A stretch of 64,000 nt of DNA. Source: Albugo candida. Lineage: Eukaryota; Oomycota; Peronosporomycetes; Albuginales; Albuginaceae. The notes below the pieces were generated by a model, which saw nothing but the letters and a program-made list of their open reading frames with translations, was not told where the DNA came from and searched no databases. This document shows positions 19,401-31,817 of the stretch, in pieces (within the stretch, counting starts at the first letter, position 1; every line of letters starts with the position of its first letter). The stretch is taken from NCBI GenBank assembly GCA_905220665.1, contig CAJNAR010000166.1, forward strand, positions 310,001 through 374,000, in the 5' to 3' direction. Made by a program: the position numbers and the translations under genes.

Positions 19401-22400
19401 TCGTGATTTTCCAATCCAACTTTAGTGTATGGTTTCATATCCAAAAGCGTCGGGAAAGAGCATCGATTATTCAGCTTTACAGTCTCAAACGTCGTAAAAT
19501 CCAAATCGAAGCGCTTTAAGTGAAGAATGAGAAGATTTGGAAGCGTTCCGAAACACGTACGACGTGTCGCTGCTTTTTTCGTGCCACATAATTCACATTC
19601 CACTTTGTTATCGCCATCCATTACTTCTCCTTCCACGAAACTCGCAAGTGATTCCTGAATGCTTTCTTTGCCTCGAATTTGCAGCTCCAGTCGAATGAAT
19701 GCTTCCTCGCGTTCATATCGATGACCACAATCTTTCGGGAGTTTTTGAGAGATTAGTTTACCGTCCAAAGCTTCCTGGAGACACTTTGGACCAAGTGGGG
19801 TCGTTTTCAGTCCTGTTTCCAGTCGATCCAGCAGTTTGTCGCAAAATTCACTCGCGTCATTTTGCTGATACACGGAGAATTCCAAATTTAGGCATTTGCA
19901 TGCATCCACAAGCGCTTTTGGATTGAAAAATCGCATTTCGCTGTTGCGTAAATAGCAAAATGTACGTTGAAGCTGCCGAACAACTTCTAATGTCGCTTCG
20001 GTCCCGGTCAACTCTGGCGGTAGTATTGCGTATCGACCATTCTCGAATCCTGGACGTCCTTCTCCGAGCACAAAACAAGCTTGACTTGCGTCTTCATATT
20101 GAACAGTGTGTCTTCCAGTGGTCGAGTCATAGTTTACTACAGTGGCTTCGAAGACGCGGCCTCCACCGCATTCCAAAGCAATTCGCGATCCAACGAGTTC
20201 ATCTGGACATTTTTCAACCATAGCTTTAGTGAGTGTGTGAATCTGTGGCGGTGGAACCTGTGCTTCCATGAGCCCTTTCCGTAAAGCTGGCTGCATGAAT
20301 ATCTGTTGCAGAAACGAATTCATGTAGCACGAGCACCCTTGATTCTTCAAACCGACGTGTTCACCGCTTGCTCGTGCTTCGACATGATTTTGTTGATTCC
20401 ATTTCAGCTGAAGTTCTCCGTTCCGATGAAATAAATGACTCAAACGGTCTTCTAACAACTTGAGTATGACACTACTATCACCAGCTGTACTATCCGTGCA
20501 CGTGATCGCAGTGGCAAGAAGCCTGAACGCCAGACGTCGACTTTCGACTGTGCAGCATAATGGAGATCGCTTCCCGTAATCCAGATCTTCATCAGACGGA
20601 AGTGTAAACAGACAATCGTCAAACACGACCTGTACGACTTGCTGGGCGATACGTTGACCCACGCTTTGCTTAGAGACCAAGACTTGCCGAACAAAGTCTA
20701 ATACGCCCATGAGGATTTGGACATATCGCTCACTGGCGAAAAACTTGATCGAGAACCCAGCGTCAAGTTTACGCAGTGTCTCCACTGCTATTTTTTGACA
20801 ATGGGCTTCTAGAGCACAGGTATCATCGTCACCATTCACTTGTACGAGAAACTTGAGCAATTGGAAGAATTGGTCGCTAGATGCCGACATACTTTCGATT
20901 TGACTCATCGCGTTGCACACTTGTTCGAATACGATAAAGCACGCCTGTTTCGACGCGTGACAGAGTGTCTCTAGCGCCTCCAGCCACTGTTCTCGTACGG
21001 TTAAACAATCACAATGCATAAGAACGTGTGCGATCATATCTCGTAATTCGGAATGAGTGAAAAAGTCGTCGGCTGATGCTGTTGACACTGACACGATCGA
21101 GCGGACGGTTTTGATTGCGTCGATGAGCATTTGTGGAAAATGTTTGGATTCATTGGTGGTAAAAATTGCTGCTTTACCGGCGGTAAAGCTGGCTTCTTGT
21201 GTATCTTTCTCATCCATGTCGTGATCGCCATCGCCATCGATAATCTCTCCCGCTTGTTTACCTTGCTGCCTTCCTGTTTGTGTTCCGTGGTACTCGCTGA
21301 CAATGAGACTGGCAGTCTTCCGATTCAGATTCAAGTAATCGCTAGAGTCCAAGGAGAGAGTGCTGAGATCCAGGCACGTGTCCATACACATTGCTGAGCT
21401 CTGAGCTGTATCTAGCTGCTTTATTAATCGCGTTGGGGACAATAGAAGCTCACCACTTGTGCCATCAAACAAACAATACTTGACAATTCGCAACGCAATT
21501 GCTAAGCCTTCGTTGAATGAACCCTGGAAGGATTCACCAAAGAGGAAATATCGGAGTACTGTGTGAAAGCCTCCACCAAACGTAAATCGTTTTTGATATG
21601 CTCGAGCAAAGGGAGCGTGATTCAGTTCCGAAGGTAAGAGCAAAGCATCCACAATTTGTAATATGTAAATAGACCGATGAAGTGAACGACTTTCTCCCTC
21701 CATAAGAGACGTCCAACCTGAAGAAGACACTGTTTCCATCGCATGGTCGTCGTCAGCGGCTTCGCCAGCACTCGATACCAGCTCTTGTAGCTGTACGTTG
21801 GTTGGAATGATTTTCAAGAAATTCCAAAGCGATTTATGGACTGGAAAGCCAATAATTCGGTCCAGCGTATCAAATAGTATATCGAAATAGCGTTTGTCTC
21901 TTGCAATCAAGTTACCTGGAGAGACTACACAGCATTCCTCCATTGCCATCGGAGATTCTGGCTCATCCAAAAGCTGGGGAAGGCGAGATACAGCCGAACT
22001 GAAAAGTAAGACACGTACTGCACTCGCTTCTGTAATGTTGAAATCAGCGATTCGCTTCTCATCTCCCGAAATCGCAGCTCCATTGCATAGAATCTTTGTC
22101 TGTGTGGAAGGATGCCCAACCTCTTTTTCCAATTGCAGCCGAAGCATACCTAACGGCTGATGGGCGTACACCTGCACTTGTATCGACCTTATCCCTGACT
22201 TGTCGCCGTTTTGCGCTTGTTTGAGCGTATTGTTCGGTGCTGTCGACACATTTGTATTGGGAGGATTCATTGGGGTTGGTACACCACCACATGCGACCAT
22301 TCTCTGAATGAGAACCTTAAGGTCGAAAATAGCTCCTCGACCAGTGAGTCCATGTGGTGTCTGTCCATAACCAGCGTTGGCATTGGAAGCGTCTACATCG

Positions 22401-25400
22401 TACTTCACGATTCCCGATAGAAGACTCGCACAGTGATCGACAATTTTGACGTCGCTTTCTCCGATCGTTTCTTTCGTTACAGATTCCAATTGTGTGAAGA
22501 CGTGTTCCAGGAACTCTTTGATAGCGTTCTCAGCTTTAGAAGGTGAGGAATGTTCCATATTGTGCACATAGTGTTTGTAGACGCAGAGGAGCTCTTGGAT
22601 GGCTAAATTGGCCACAGCATTTGGAGATTCTAAAGCGATCAACCAAAGTGCATCAAGACCACAAAGTTGTAAAGCGTTTTTAGGTTTGTTCTCTTCAGCG
22701 CCTTCCAAAACTCTATACGGACTTGAATTCAAACCAGCAAAAAACGTGTGAAAACATTTGTATCCCATAGTTCCCAAAGTCGTGAAATCCGTTTGTTTGC
22801 AAAGCAGTTGCGTGAAAATATGAACGCACACGTTCAGCTGAAGTGGTGCAACCGCATCGTTCTCTATCAGAGAATGTATGGTGCCAGTGCGTTGTGAGTC
22901 ACCATTAATAGAATACGCTCCAGATGGTGCTCCTTCTGGTATGTGTAAGCTGCGTGAGCCAGCTTGATTAAAAAAGATCAAACAGAATTCTTGCTCGGAA
23001 GCTGAGGAGGATAGGATTTGCCATAAGCGCTCGACTTCGGGAATACTTAATTTGAATTTCGTTGACTTGACGTGAATGTAATGAATCAGCTCGAGACGAT
23101 GGCCAATGGCTATCCGATAGCAATCAAGCCGTTTCATGACTTCCGGAGTTTGTGTCACAAATGCCGCTAATTCATCAAACAAAAGAGAGACGAGACCATG
23201 TTTCTCATGGAGAGCTTCCACCACCGCAGGTACTTGATCGGATTCATGAGCGTCAATGAGGAATTTGAGCATTTCGAGTGACTTGGATGTCGTGATAGGT
23301 TCCTCTCGAACAGACATGGAGTTGTCTTCCCTCGTTCCTTCTTTATTAGATGTAAGCTTAATTCCAGTAATGCAATCATTGAGAAACTGATTCCGTAAAG
23401 CCTCGTTTCTTTCCGCACGTAGTTCTTGCTGGAGGATGTCGCAAAGATTTCGGTGAGGTCCTAAAATCTCAGTCGAACAGTGCACTTGTATGGTCCACAG
23501 CAATCTCAACGTAGAGGAGATCACATTGCTAGAACGCTCACTTAAGAACTCATTTGAGAGCAATTGCTCGACAAATACGAGCAGACTCCGCAGGTTCTCT
23601 CTTGTAGCACGTTTCTCAAAAAAAGCCGTTCGCGTACTATCAAGAAGATGAAGCAACAAATCGTCATCCAAATGAGGAGTAATTGCTACGAGTAACTGAT
23701 GAATTTCACTCGCAATGATCGAATCTTTTCGTGACCCTGCTTCCCAAATCAGATCCATGAGAGCAATACTCAATCGATTGGATTCAGCTAGAAACGTGAC
23801 TAGTACAGTGCTGCGAGAAACAACTTCGCGATGAACACGATCTCCAAAAATTTCGACGAGAATCTCCTTTTCTTCAACCCAATCACATAATCGCTGATCG
23901 AGTCGAGGTATGTGTCCCTTTTGATTGCTGCCAGTGCCACAATCATGCTTCAACAAATCTGAATAATTCCCTGATTTTTCCAACATCTCTGTATCAGCTG
24001 CAGAATCTGCCTCACCCCCACTTTCTTCAGCCATGACAGGCAATGCAACTTCTGGAGTCGGCTTTGCTCCCCTTGGTGCAGCTTCCCACTGCCCGGTAGG
24101 TGGCACGTCGGCCTCAACGTGTGACCGCTGCTGGTAATAATCGATGTCACGTTCCGAGCCGGTGTACTCTGCATCAACTTCCGAGATAGACCACCACTTT
24201 TCGCCGTGTTTGGTGGTGCATGAGGACAGCGTAAACGATTGTAGTGAGTCGTCTTGACGCATCACATATGTCGCTGACATGTTTTCATCTCTTTCACTCA
24301 TCCGCAAATTGTACACTCCATTGACCATCTCAGACCCAGCATTTCGTACAATATAATGCTGCGGAAATGAGCGAGTAGTACGAGCAGCAGACACGAGATG
24401 ATGGATCTGTTCCAGGCCGAATAAACGCAGCGGAAGTGATTGCGATCGGAGATACTTGCATGTCAAATCTAGCCAAAGCTCATTCACGGTGTTGATCGAG
24501 CGTACGGCACCAGCATCTACCAAGCGACGAACTAACACGATCACTCCTCCGATAGCCTCATTTGTCTCCTTTCGAAGCATTGTGTCATTTTTCTTGGATA
24601 GATAACCCAAGATCTGCACGCACAATTGCGTTATCACAGACGTAGGAACTACGTGATAATATTCCATCAAAGCTTGTAGTATGAGCTTCAAATCGTCACC
24701 GCTCATTTTGAGTTTTGGAGTGCATTTCACAGATTCGAGTGATTCTCGTACATTCGTTGGCATTCTATCGTCTGCCATCAAGTGACTATCCGTTTCCACA
24801 GATTCCTCAACCTCTTCTTCACATAGTACGTTTCGAAAAACATCAACTAATAAATCGAATCCTTTCAACTCGCAAAACACATTGATACATTGAGCTCGAA
24901 CTTCAGGCGCGCCTGCAGTCTTGTTCCAGTACGATCCGACTCCGGTGGTACGCAAGTCTTTATAAAGCGTTCTTTTCTTGTTGAATATCAAAACCAGGCT
25001 CTGCAAAACATAAATCTTTCCGGCCTGGAGCTGATGCAAAATGATTGGAATTGATACGGAGAGGCATTGGTTGACACACTGCTTTTCGATGCCGCCTATT
25101 TTGCTCAGACTAGATGCAAAGCAAGAAAAATAGATTTCGTTTGATTCAGTGCTACTTCAAGTGCATTTCAATCGACGTACTGTTGGTCTAGCATGATACT
25201 GACAATTTTGTTGAAGCATTCTGAAAGAAACGATTGGCTCTCCTGATGGTGGATAAAAGCTGATGCAGCATTGAGTGATTCCACAGCATTTTGCCATCCA
25301 ACTGTCGACTTTGTCTTCAGATCATGTGCGACGAGTTGATACAGCTCCAGAGTTTCTTCCCCAATTTCAGCTACAATAATACAAAACCTATCAGTTTCAT

Positions 25401-25617
25401 GTTCTCTTTTTCTTTGATACGAGGAAACAGTACCAGCACTGTACAGTAAATTGTGATTCGAGGAGTTCATTGAAGCGATCGCATCGGATTCTTCATCTTG
25501 AGACTTTTTTCGTCGTTTTTGCTTCTCATTATTCCATCCAGCTGTTGGAGTTGGAGGTGGAGAATTGTGTGAATAAGGTGAGGGTTTCGGGGTCGGGTTG
25601 CTTGGAGTGCGTCCCAT
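16427..25617 (-). CDS. Giant ubiquitin-specific protease (USP9X/USP34/USP24-like)
   Basis: Exon 1 (25181-25617) and exon 2 (16427-25109), joined across a 71-nt intron, give 3,039 aa. The N-terminus is a Pro/Ser-rich, basic leader followed by long helical-repeat regions. A ubiquitin-like fold lies near residues 1118-1180 (IRSIQVQVYAHQPLGMLRL). The USP catalytic domain begins at the Cys box GLKNQGCSCYMNSFLQQIF (nucleophile Cys1740, codon at 20327-20329). It contains a Cys-x2-Cys finger (CELCGTKK) and ends with the His box GGHYYSFIYD (His near 2118) and the WFRYDDEEV segment. About 900 helical residues follow and the C-terminus is acidic. Members remove ubiquitin from many substrates in cytosol and nucleus. 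The length matches USP9X/USP34-type enzymes; which paralogue it is cannot be decided here. Confidence 0.88.
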
Positions 25618-28600
25618 TTCTGCTAAGGCTTTCCAATGCTTTTTCGTTTCGTTATTTCTTTCTTCGGTTCTTCCTCAACTTTTCACTGGCAGATAATTTC
25701 ACCCAATACAAAGCTTGCATAAAGATCTTTCTTTTGATTCGATAAAAACTACAGATTTCATTTGAAGCTGATGATCCCGAAAATGTGGACTGAAAAACAG
25801 GAATTATTGATGGACTCTATGCGATTGTTATTGTATCCTTTCTTTACAATTCCTTAATGGAACATTCAAAGTAACCTTCAATGCCGCTTGTTAATCGAGG
25901 GATGAGGAAGCAGATAAAAAATTCGAATTCCACCAGAACAGAACGACAAAGAAACACTACGTGTCGTGGGAACTTTTTAGAGAAAATTCAGGATTTTATA
26001 CTGAAGAAGGGAGTTTTTAATTACATACGGTCTGGCAGGCAAAGTGGAGATTAAACGCTCTATTCATAGACATGTCTACCATGCACATGTCCAGAAGTTG
26101 CGCTATATTTATCGATCATGTTTTCACCTCCTCGTCTTCGAGGTATCTGTTTGCATGAAACGTTCGAAAAAGTAAAGAGTTGACGTATACATGCTTGACT
26201 GCTCTTTGCTTGCACACACACAAATTGCTCGCATACGGTATTTTATGCCTGGATCATAGTTGATCGGAGAGTCTTCGATTCCCTGCTAAGGATTCGCCAA
26301 ATTTGTGAAATTACGACTCTCTTCAAATAAAACATGCATTCTTTGCGGACCGGTACCTCTATTCGGCCACGACCACATCATGCAACCGAAGTTACCATGC
26401 TCACAGCACTCGTTGAGCTTCCGAATTCGATTGAAAAACACTGCTCACTTGTCGAACGCTTCTCAGGATTTTATTTTTGCTTTGAATTCACCTGAATTTA
26501 ATCACAATCAAGAGACTGGCAGAATTCAAACAGGTGAAGGCAAGCAGAGTTAGAAGCTCTACTTCCTTATTTGCTTCAGTTTTGAAATTGAGTTTTGAAC
26601 ACTCTTCAGACTAAAGAGCAAAAAGGAAAGCATTTACAACTAGAGAAGACTCGTTCTAAGTGGGCTTTGTTTATGTGATGCTTGATGGAAGAGCTAGATT
26701 TTTAAAAGGAGCTTCTCGAATCAACGAATGTCCAGCTATCATCAGCTTCATCCTCAGCAGCATTTGCCATGGCCTCAAGATGAAATGGAGATGGGTCTGC
26801 ATTAGAAGTCGAAAGTGTGCCAGTTAGTCGTGGTTGTAGTAAGGTAGCTCTCGAAAGCGCATTTGCTTGCAATTACTTAGGAGATGCAGCATGCCTTGAT
26901 AGACTTCCCGAAGCACTTAGGTCCATAGACGTGGTCAGATCAAGATATACAGAAGCATACCCAGCATAAAAATAGGATCTTCGAAGAAATGCAATCTTAA
27001 GGAGATGCTCTCATAAACTCTATGAAGTGTGTAGATTCTTCGCAAGAATACTCGTTCTCTGGTGCAGACACTTGCCAGAATTGCTGTGACGCTTTTCATA
27101 GCGTCCGTAGCGTGCCTCTGGTACAGACTAAGTAATGTTTCTGTATGTCTAGGGCATCTTGGACAAGCAAACATGCATACAACAAGGTTTATGAGAATAC
27201 TGTGGGGCAATATGTCTGACAGTTTTCCTATCTGAATTGCAAGCCATGAACCAACAAATCCGTATGTAGTCCTTACATTCCGTTCGTATCATCGGCACTT
27301 GAGCACATGCAATATTTGTTAAATATCTGGTCCGAAGCTGAGAAAGGTTCGATCATAGGTGCCGTGTGTTCGCATTCGAAAGAGATACTAAAAGCTGTGT
27401 CCCGATAGTAGTGTGCTGGAATGAAAGCCTATTTTGCATCGTACTTTTCGCATCATCCGGCTATCCAGGTTTGCCAAGATTTAGCCAATAGTGGCTAACA
27501 AACTTTCATCGACAGTTTTCCCAGGCGCGCTGCATCTAATACATCGCAATTCTTAAATGATCTATCGTAGTCAAAGACAAGATGCAGCAATTCAACAATT
27601 ATCTGAAGCCGCTCTATACTGTAGACTTCTAGATGACAGAGTGAATGAGCTGGTCTAGTACCTTTTTACACCAGATTGAAGACGATGAAGCGAATTGATA
27701 GCAAGTATCGTGAAGCTAGTGATCGCTCTCAAAATATGGGATAGCACGAATTTAGCTCACCTTTTGATCGCAAAGACAAGGACACGACAAGCATTACTAC
27801 GTGCTTGTGATTGACTCTGGAAGTCTCCATTGACTTTCAAGTAGCAATCGTACGATATGTTTCGAGCAATTCAACCAATAGTCTATAGGGCTAGCCGGAG
27901 CAACACAAGACGTGTACAAAAGCTACCTTTACAAGCTAAAGCGCGTTGTCGCGCGTCTAGAGTTAGTCCATGACGCATACAACCAATTCCTATGACCAAA
28001 AAGCACGCAGACACTTTTTCCAATATAAAGATCGCGTGCGTAAGCGCATGTTGGTTGAAGAGATGGTTTGAATCGAGTCAACATGGTATAACAGGTGCCC
28101 AGCACGTTACCCTTTCATGCCCACACGGAAACTATGGCCCGGAGCCGGCCAGATAGTGGCCGAGAATTTCTGCGTAGAATGTATGGCTTGCAGAACGTCA
28201 TCAATTCAAGTGACGTATTGAAATCCACCTGCATTGATATCCTTCCATGCCTCTCTATCGCACTGTTCAGCTACCATATGAGGCTCTTGTCGATATGAGT
28301 AAATGGCCGATTACTACATGTCATTGTCTGCTTACTTTCAGCAAATCTAAGGAGCAAGTTTATTGTGCACTCATCATATCAAACATGCGAATACTCTGGT
28401 AACCACCTAGCAGTATCAATACCAATCCCAACGCATGATATCGAGTGCGCATAGCGTATGATCAAGAACCTGGTTAATATGGTGAATCAACGACTTATGA
28501 CCCACGCACCAACGTTACAGATATTGCCAATCAGGTGTTTATCACTTCATTCTTTCCAAAACACGAGTTGAAACAACCTTGTGAACTATGGTTTATTTGA

Positions 28601-29627
28601 CGTGAGCTCATTTGTCTAGCTCGTTACTTGCTTGCCGAGAAAGAGATTACTTGAAGCATTTATTGGTAGTTTCATCGCTTTATCTCCGAAAGCCAATCTT
28701 CTATTGCTTCTATCCTTCTCTTCATTTTCTGCTAGAAAACTCCTCCTTCTCGTATCCATTCCTCCAGATCTTCATTAAAGAAGTAGATCAGTCAGCTCGT
28801 TTGATTTTGTGAGTGATGTGACTATTTATGTATGTCGCTGCTTTAAAGCTTTTGCGCAATCGATTCCATGTACAGATATTGCAACTTGTGTCAATGGTGG
28901 TCTTGATATAGGGATCTCAATGTATTTGATTGGGATATGTACAATATCGTGAATTAGCATTTCAATTGCCGGATAAGAATAAGCGCAAGGTTTGAGTCGA
29001 AAGAGAAAGTGAATAATGGGTGAGAGATCAGAAGAAAGCACTGTTTCAATCTCGCTTAGAAGATTTATACGTCGACAAAATATGCTAGTGCCATATCTGC
29101 CTTTGCATTATATTTTCATGTACAAATCTGAGAGTTAAAGTGGATGTTGAAAATTGCTGAAGGATTGTTCACTTGATCTCCTGATTCTAACTGCTCTTTG
29201 CGTTTGTTGCACAGTGCAATTGGATGCGACTCTGATATCCTTTCCAAATAGCGCATTTCTCCGCAACTTGCATCTGATACATTTCGCTTTTCTACTCAGT
29301 TCACATGAGCATCGTACATCGTATAGTGCTCAATAATACCTCAAAACTTGAATTGATTTCCTTCATAACTTCATTCAGGCGAGCTACCGAGCCAGAAATT
29401 CGCTGTAGTAAAGCCTAATGTGCGTTCGTGAGATGAGCGCTTCCAAATCTAAAAAGCTCACTTTTTGTTTCTCGTCGTGAGGATCTAACAAGAAATTGTT
29501 GCCGCTTAGTGAACGCGTGGGCTCGATCTGAACCGCAATAACTCACTCTGCATGCTTCCAAGCAAATACAAAAATACTGCATTCAACCGGTATATTACTG
29601 CTGCAAAACGATACAAAATGCATGAAG
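25618..29627. other. About 4 kb with no convincing gene
   Basis: No open frame here exceeds about 100 codons, and none shows a motif or plausible splice pattern. Frames between roughly 27,400 and 28,300 read as short open stretches broken by stops and shifts, which would fit a very decayed mobile element, but no reverse transcriptase, integrase or transposase motif could be recognised. A small frame at 29,154-29,336 starts with a hydrophobic, signal-like stretch (LLILTALCVCC) but has no supporting context. I see no tRNA or rRNA. Confidence 0.5.
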
Positions 29628-30567
29628 TTACTTGCTAAGTAGAATTTGCTGTGAATGAAAATGTTGGACGAGTTCGCGCTCGAGCCATGCAACAAACTCG
29701 ATGTTTCTCACTAGTTGACGTAGGTTTTTATCGCGAATAGCTTTCCGAAACTCTTTAAAAGTCATTTTTGTAAAAAATGGCTGCTTTACAAGTAGTAAAA
29801 TCATCTCACTCAAATGCTTTCGTCGTTCTACCGATTGGAAATTACTTTCGCGTTGAATCACAAGTAGAAAGATAGAATCCCAAATAAACCTCGCATATTC
29901 TCTGGACCCCTGATCAATTACGAACAAACGCAACATGTCGGATATAATTACCGAATCTGGAGGAATGTTGCTTTCCAAATTAGCCTTTGCATTTGCCTGA
30001 TGCCATACTTGTTCCCACTCATCTTTTGATAAATATCTCCATAGATGCTGCTGCTTTTCATTGGCCGCTTTCGGATCAAAGAAATGGATGACAGCGACTG
30101 AGATAGTCTCCTGTGAAGTCGGACTTTTTACTTTTGGCTCATATTTCTCTGACTCCTTATCGTTCTGTGCGGTATCCTGCCCGTGAGTACTGGAGAGGAT
30201 GTCTTCAATTGAATATCTTAGCTCTGGAATCACGTCACTCCAGGTGATAGACGGTCTCGGTACGATGAATTTGTGCGTTGGCTCGACTTTTGGACTTAGC
30301 GGCGGTGGCTACGAATCAAACAAGTGGATCAAAAAATGAAATATACAGCAGGGATTACAGGCTTACCTTTCGTCTGATATATGATAGCTGTAGAACTCGG
30401 TCTGGTCGGATCCCTTCCTGATATAATTCAGCAATGAGATCTCTCTGCTTGTCGGAGCGCGTGTGACATACTTTAGCATTATCTGAGGCGCTTTTATTAT
30501 CGGCGTTCGACGATGGAAATGCTGATGAAAGCAATGAAAACTTCGGAGGATCATTCTGCTTGCTCAT
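29628..30567 (-). CDS. Hypothetical two-exon protein (293 aa)
   Basis: Exon 1 (30367-30567) and exon 2 (29628-30308) flank a 58-nt intron with a consensus GTAAGC donor and TAG acceptor, and the join is in frame. The N-terminal 110 residues are polar and Pro/Ser-rich. The C-terminal 150 residues look helical, with a long amphipathic segment (FFTKMTFKEFRKAIRDKNLR and beyond). There is no signal peptide, membrane helix or known catalytic motif. I do not recognise the family. It runs in the same direction as the FHA gene, 279 bp downstream of it. Confidence 0.6.
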
Positions 30568-30846
30568 GTGAGCGAGCCGATTCGCAGTATTTCATCAAAT
30601 AACTTGCCTTTTAATGGCTTTGTATCTCATACAACTACCAGTTATTCTTCACAATTCTAATCGCTTGATTCAGCACGTATTTCGCGACAAGATTATAAGT
30701 TTGAATCGGCTGCTCAGGAACCTTGCAGTGAATTCAATACGTTTAATAGCAGTCTAATGGTGCGCTGACCATACGGTAGATAAACAAAGCATTGAAATGA
30801 AACATTATAAGACTCGGGTCATTGCTGTGATGGTCAAATGGGGTCA

Positions 30847-31757
30847 CTACGCCTGACAATGACCACTCGCAGCTTTGATTTTCCAATCTCAACGATTGTT
30901 GCTTCTGTCATTGACAAAACCACTCCCTCTTGAGGCATTGCTACTTTCCCATTCACAAAAGAGCCATTGGTACTATCGAGATCTGTAAAATAAATCTTGC
31001 CAAATGGGTCTAGACGAAACTTGGTACCGCTTTATCGATCTGAAAGAATCAATGAGGTAGACACTTACCTCTGCATGTGTTGTGGATATCTCCGAATCTT
31101 TTGGAAGACTGATACCCAAAGGAGGCTTGAACTTCTTCCCTGTGGAACGTCCTATCAGGCAAACAGCTGATTCTTGTGACTGATTTGCGCTCTAGTTATA
31201 TCGAATGATAGTTTGTTCAGTGCATCAAAAATTGAGCCTCTAGCGTCATACTCGACCTGATGCAATTTTAGATGAAAGTCTTTCCCACGGTAAGGGCCGC
31301 TCTGGCAGTGCACCATTAAGTCATATCCATCGGAAACTAGAACGAAGGGATGAGTAAGCGGTAAAGAATAGCATATATAATCAACTCCTCACCGCTTTGT
31401 TCGTTTTCTTTATCTGCTTCACTCGCATGTAAGATTTTTTGCTTGGAATCGAGGAAGACTTGACGTAATTCTCTGCATTTTCCTTCTACTTCCTTCTCTA
31501 TAACCTACAAAGATCTTAGCATTAGCGAGTGCTTGAGACAAATGCTCGTGCCTTGCATTGTTTCGCGCATTCCGCTTGAATATATTCTTCCACAGTTTGA
31601 GTCTTCATTTCAGCTTCATTCTCTACAATCGAAGCATTTCGGCACAGCGGTAGGCACACTTCAGGCACGATCAAACGCGGGAGTGAGTTATCGCACAAAT
31701 ACCTAATTCATCGCGCATTGTGATGTCATTTTGCATCGGTATTGCCTGTCCAATCAT
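30847..31757 (-). CDS. Forkhead-associated (FHA) domain protein
   Basis: Six short exons were rebuilt by hand. The last five exon boundaries are 31393 (upper exon of unclear 5' edge), 31257-31336, 31069-31191 and 30847-31019, and the first exon is 31703-31757. The C-terminal half is a clear phosphothreonine-binding FHA domain: a strand VHCQSGPYRGKDF, then CLIGRSTGKKF, GISLPKDSEISTTHAE, GKIYFTDLDSTNGSFVNG and a final strand IVEIGKSKLRVVIV. The conserved Gly-Arg-Ser, Ser/Thr-x-His and Thr-Asn-Gly residues are all present. An acidic/basic helical segment, likely coiled coil, precedes it. Introns are 49, 65 and 56 nt. The intron near 31,505-31,551 may use a GC donor, and the acceptor of intron 1 is ambiguous (44 or 80 nt). 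About 230-240 aa in all; the target is unknown. Confidence 0.7.
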
Positions 31758-31817
31758 TATAGCGCTTGAAGGAAGTGGGTAAGGACCAACACTGCGTATA
31801 CATTGCAAATATATGCA

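Noticed and set aside
27880..28300. Frame pieces resembling transposase or reverse transcriptase (KSYLYKLKRVVARLELVHDAY)
   Set aside because: No catalytic motif, many stops around them, and no terminal repeats; kept only as a note on the gene desert.
29154..29336. Short plus-strand frame with a hydrophobic start, possible small secreted protein
   Set aside because: Sixty codons, no context, no continuation by splicing, and it lies in a region where other frames are random.
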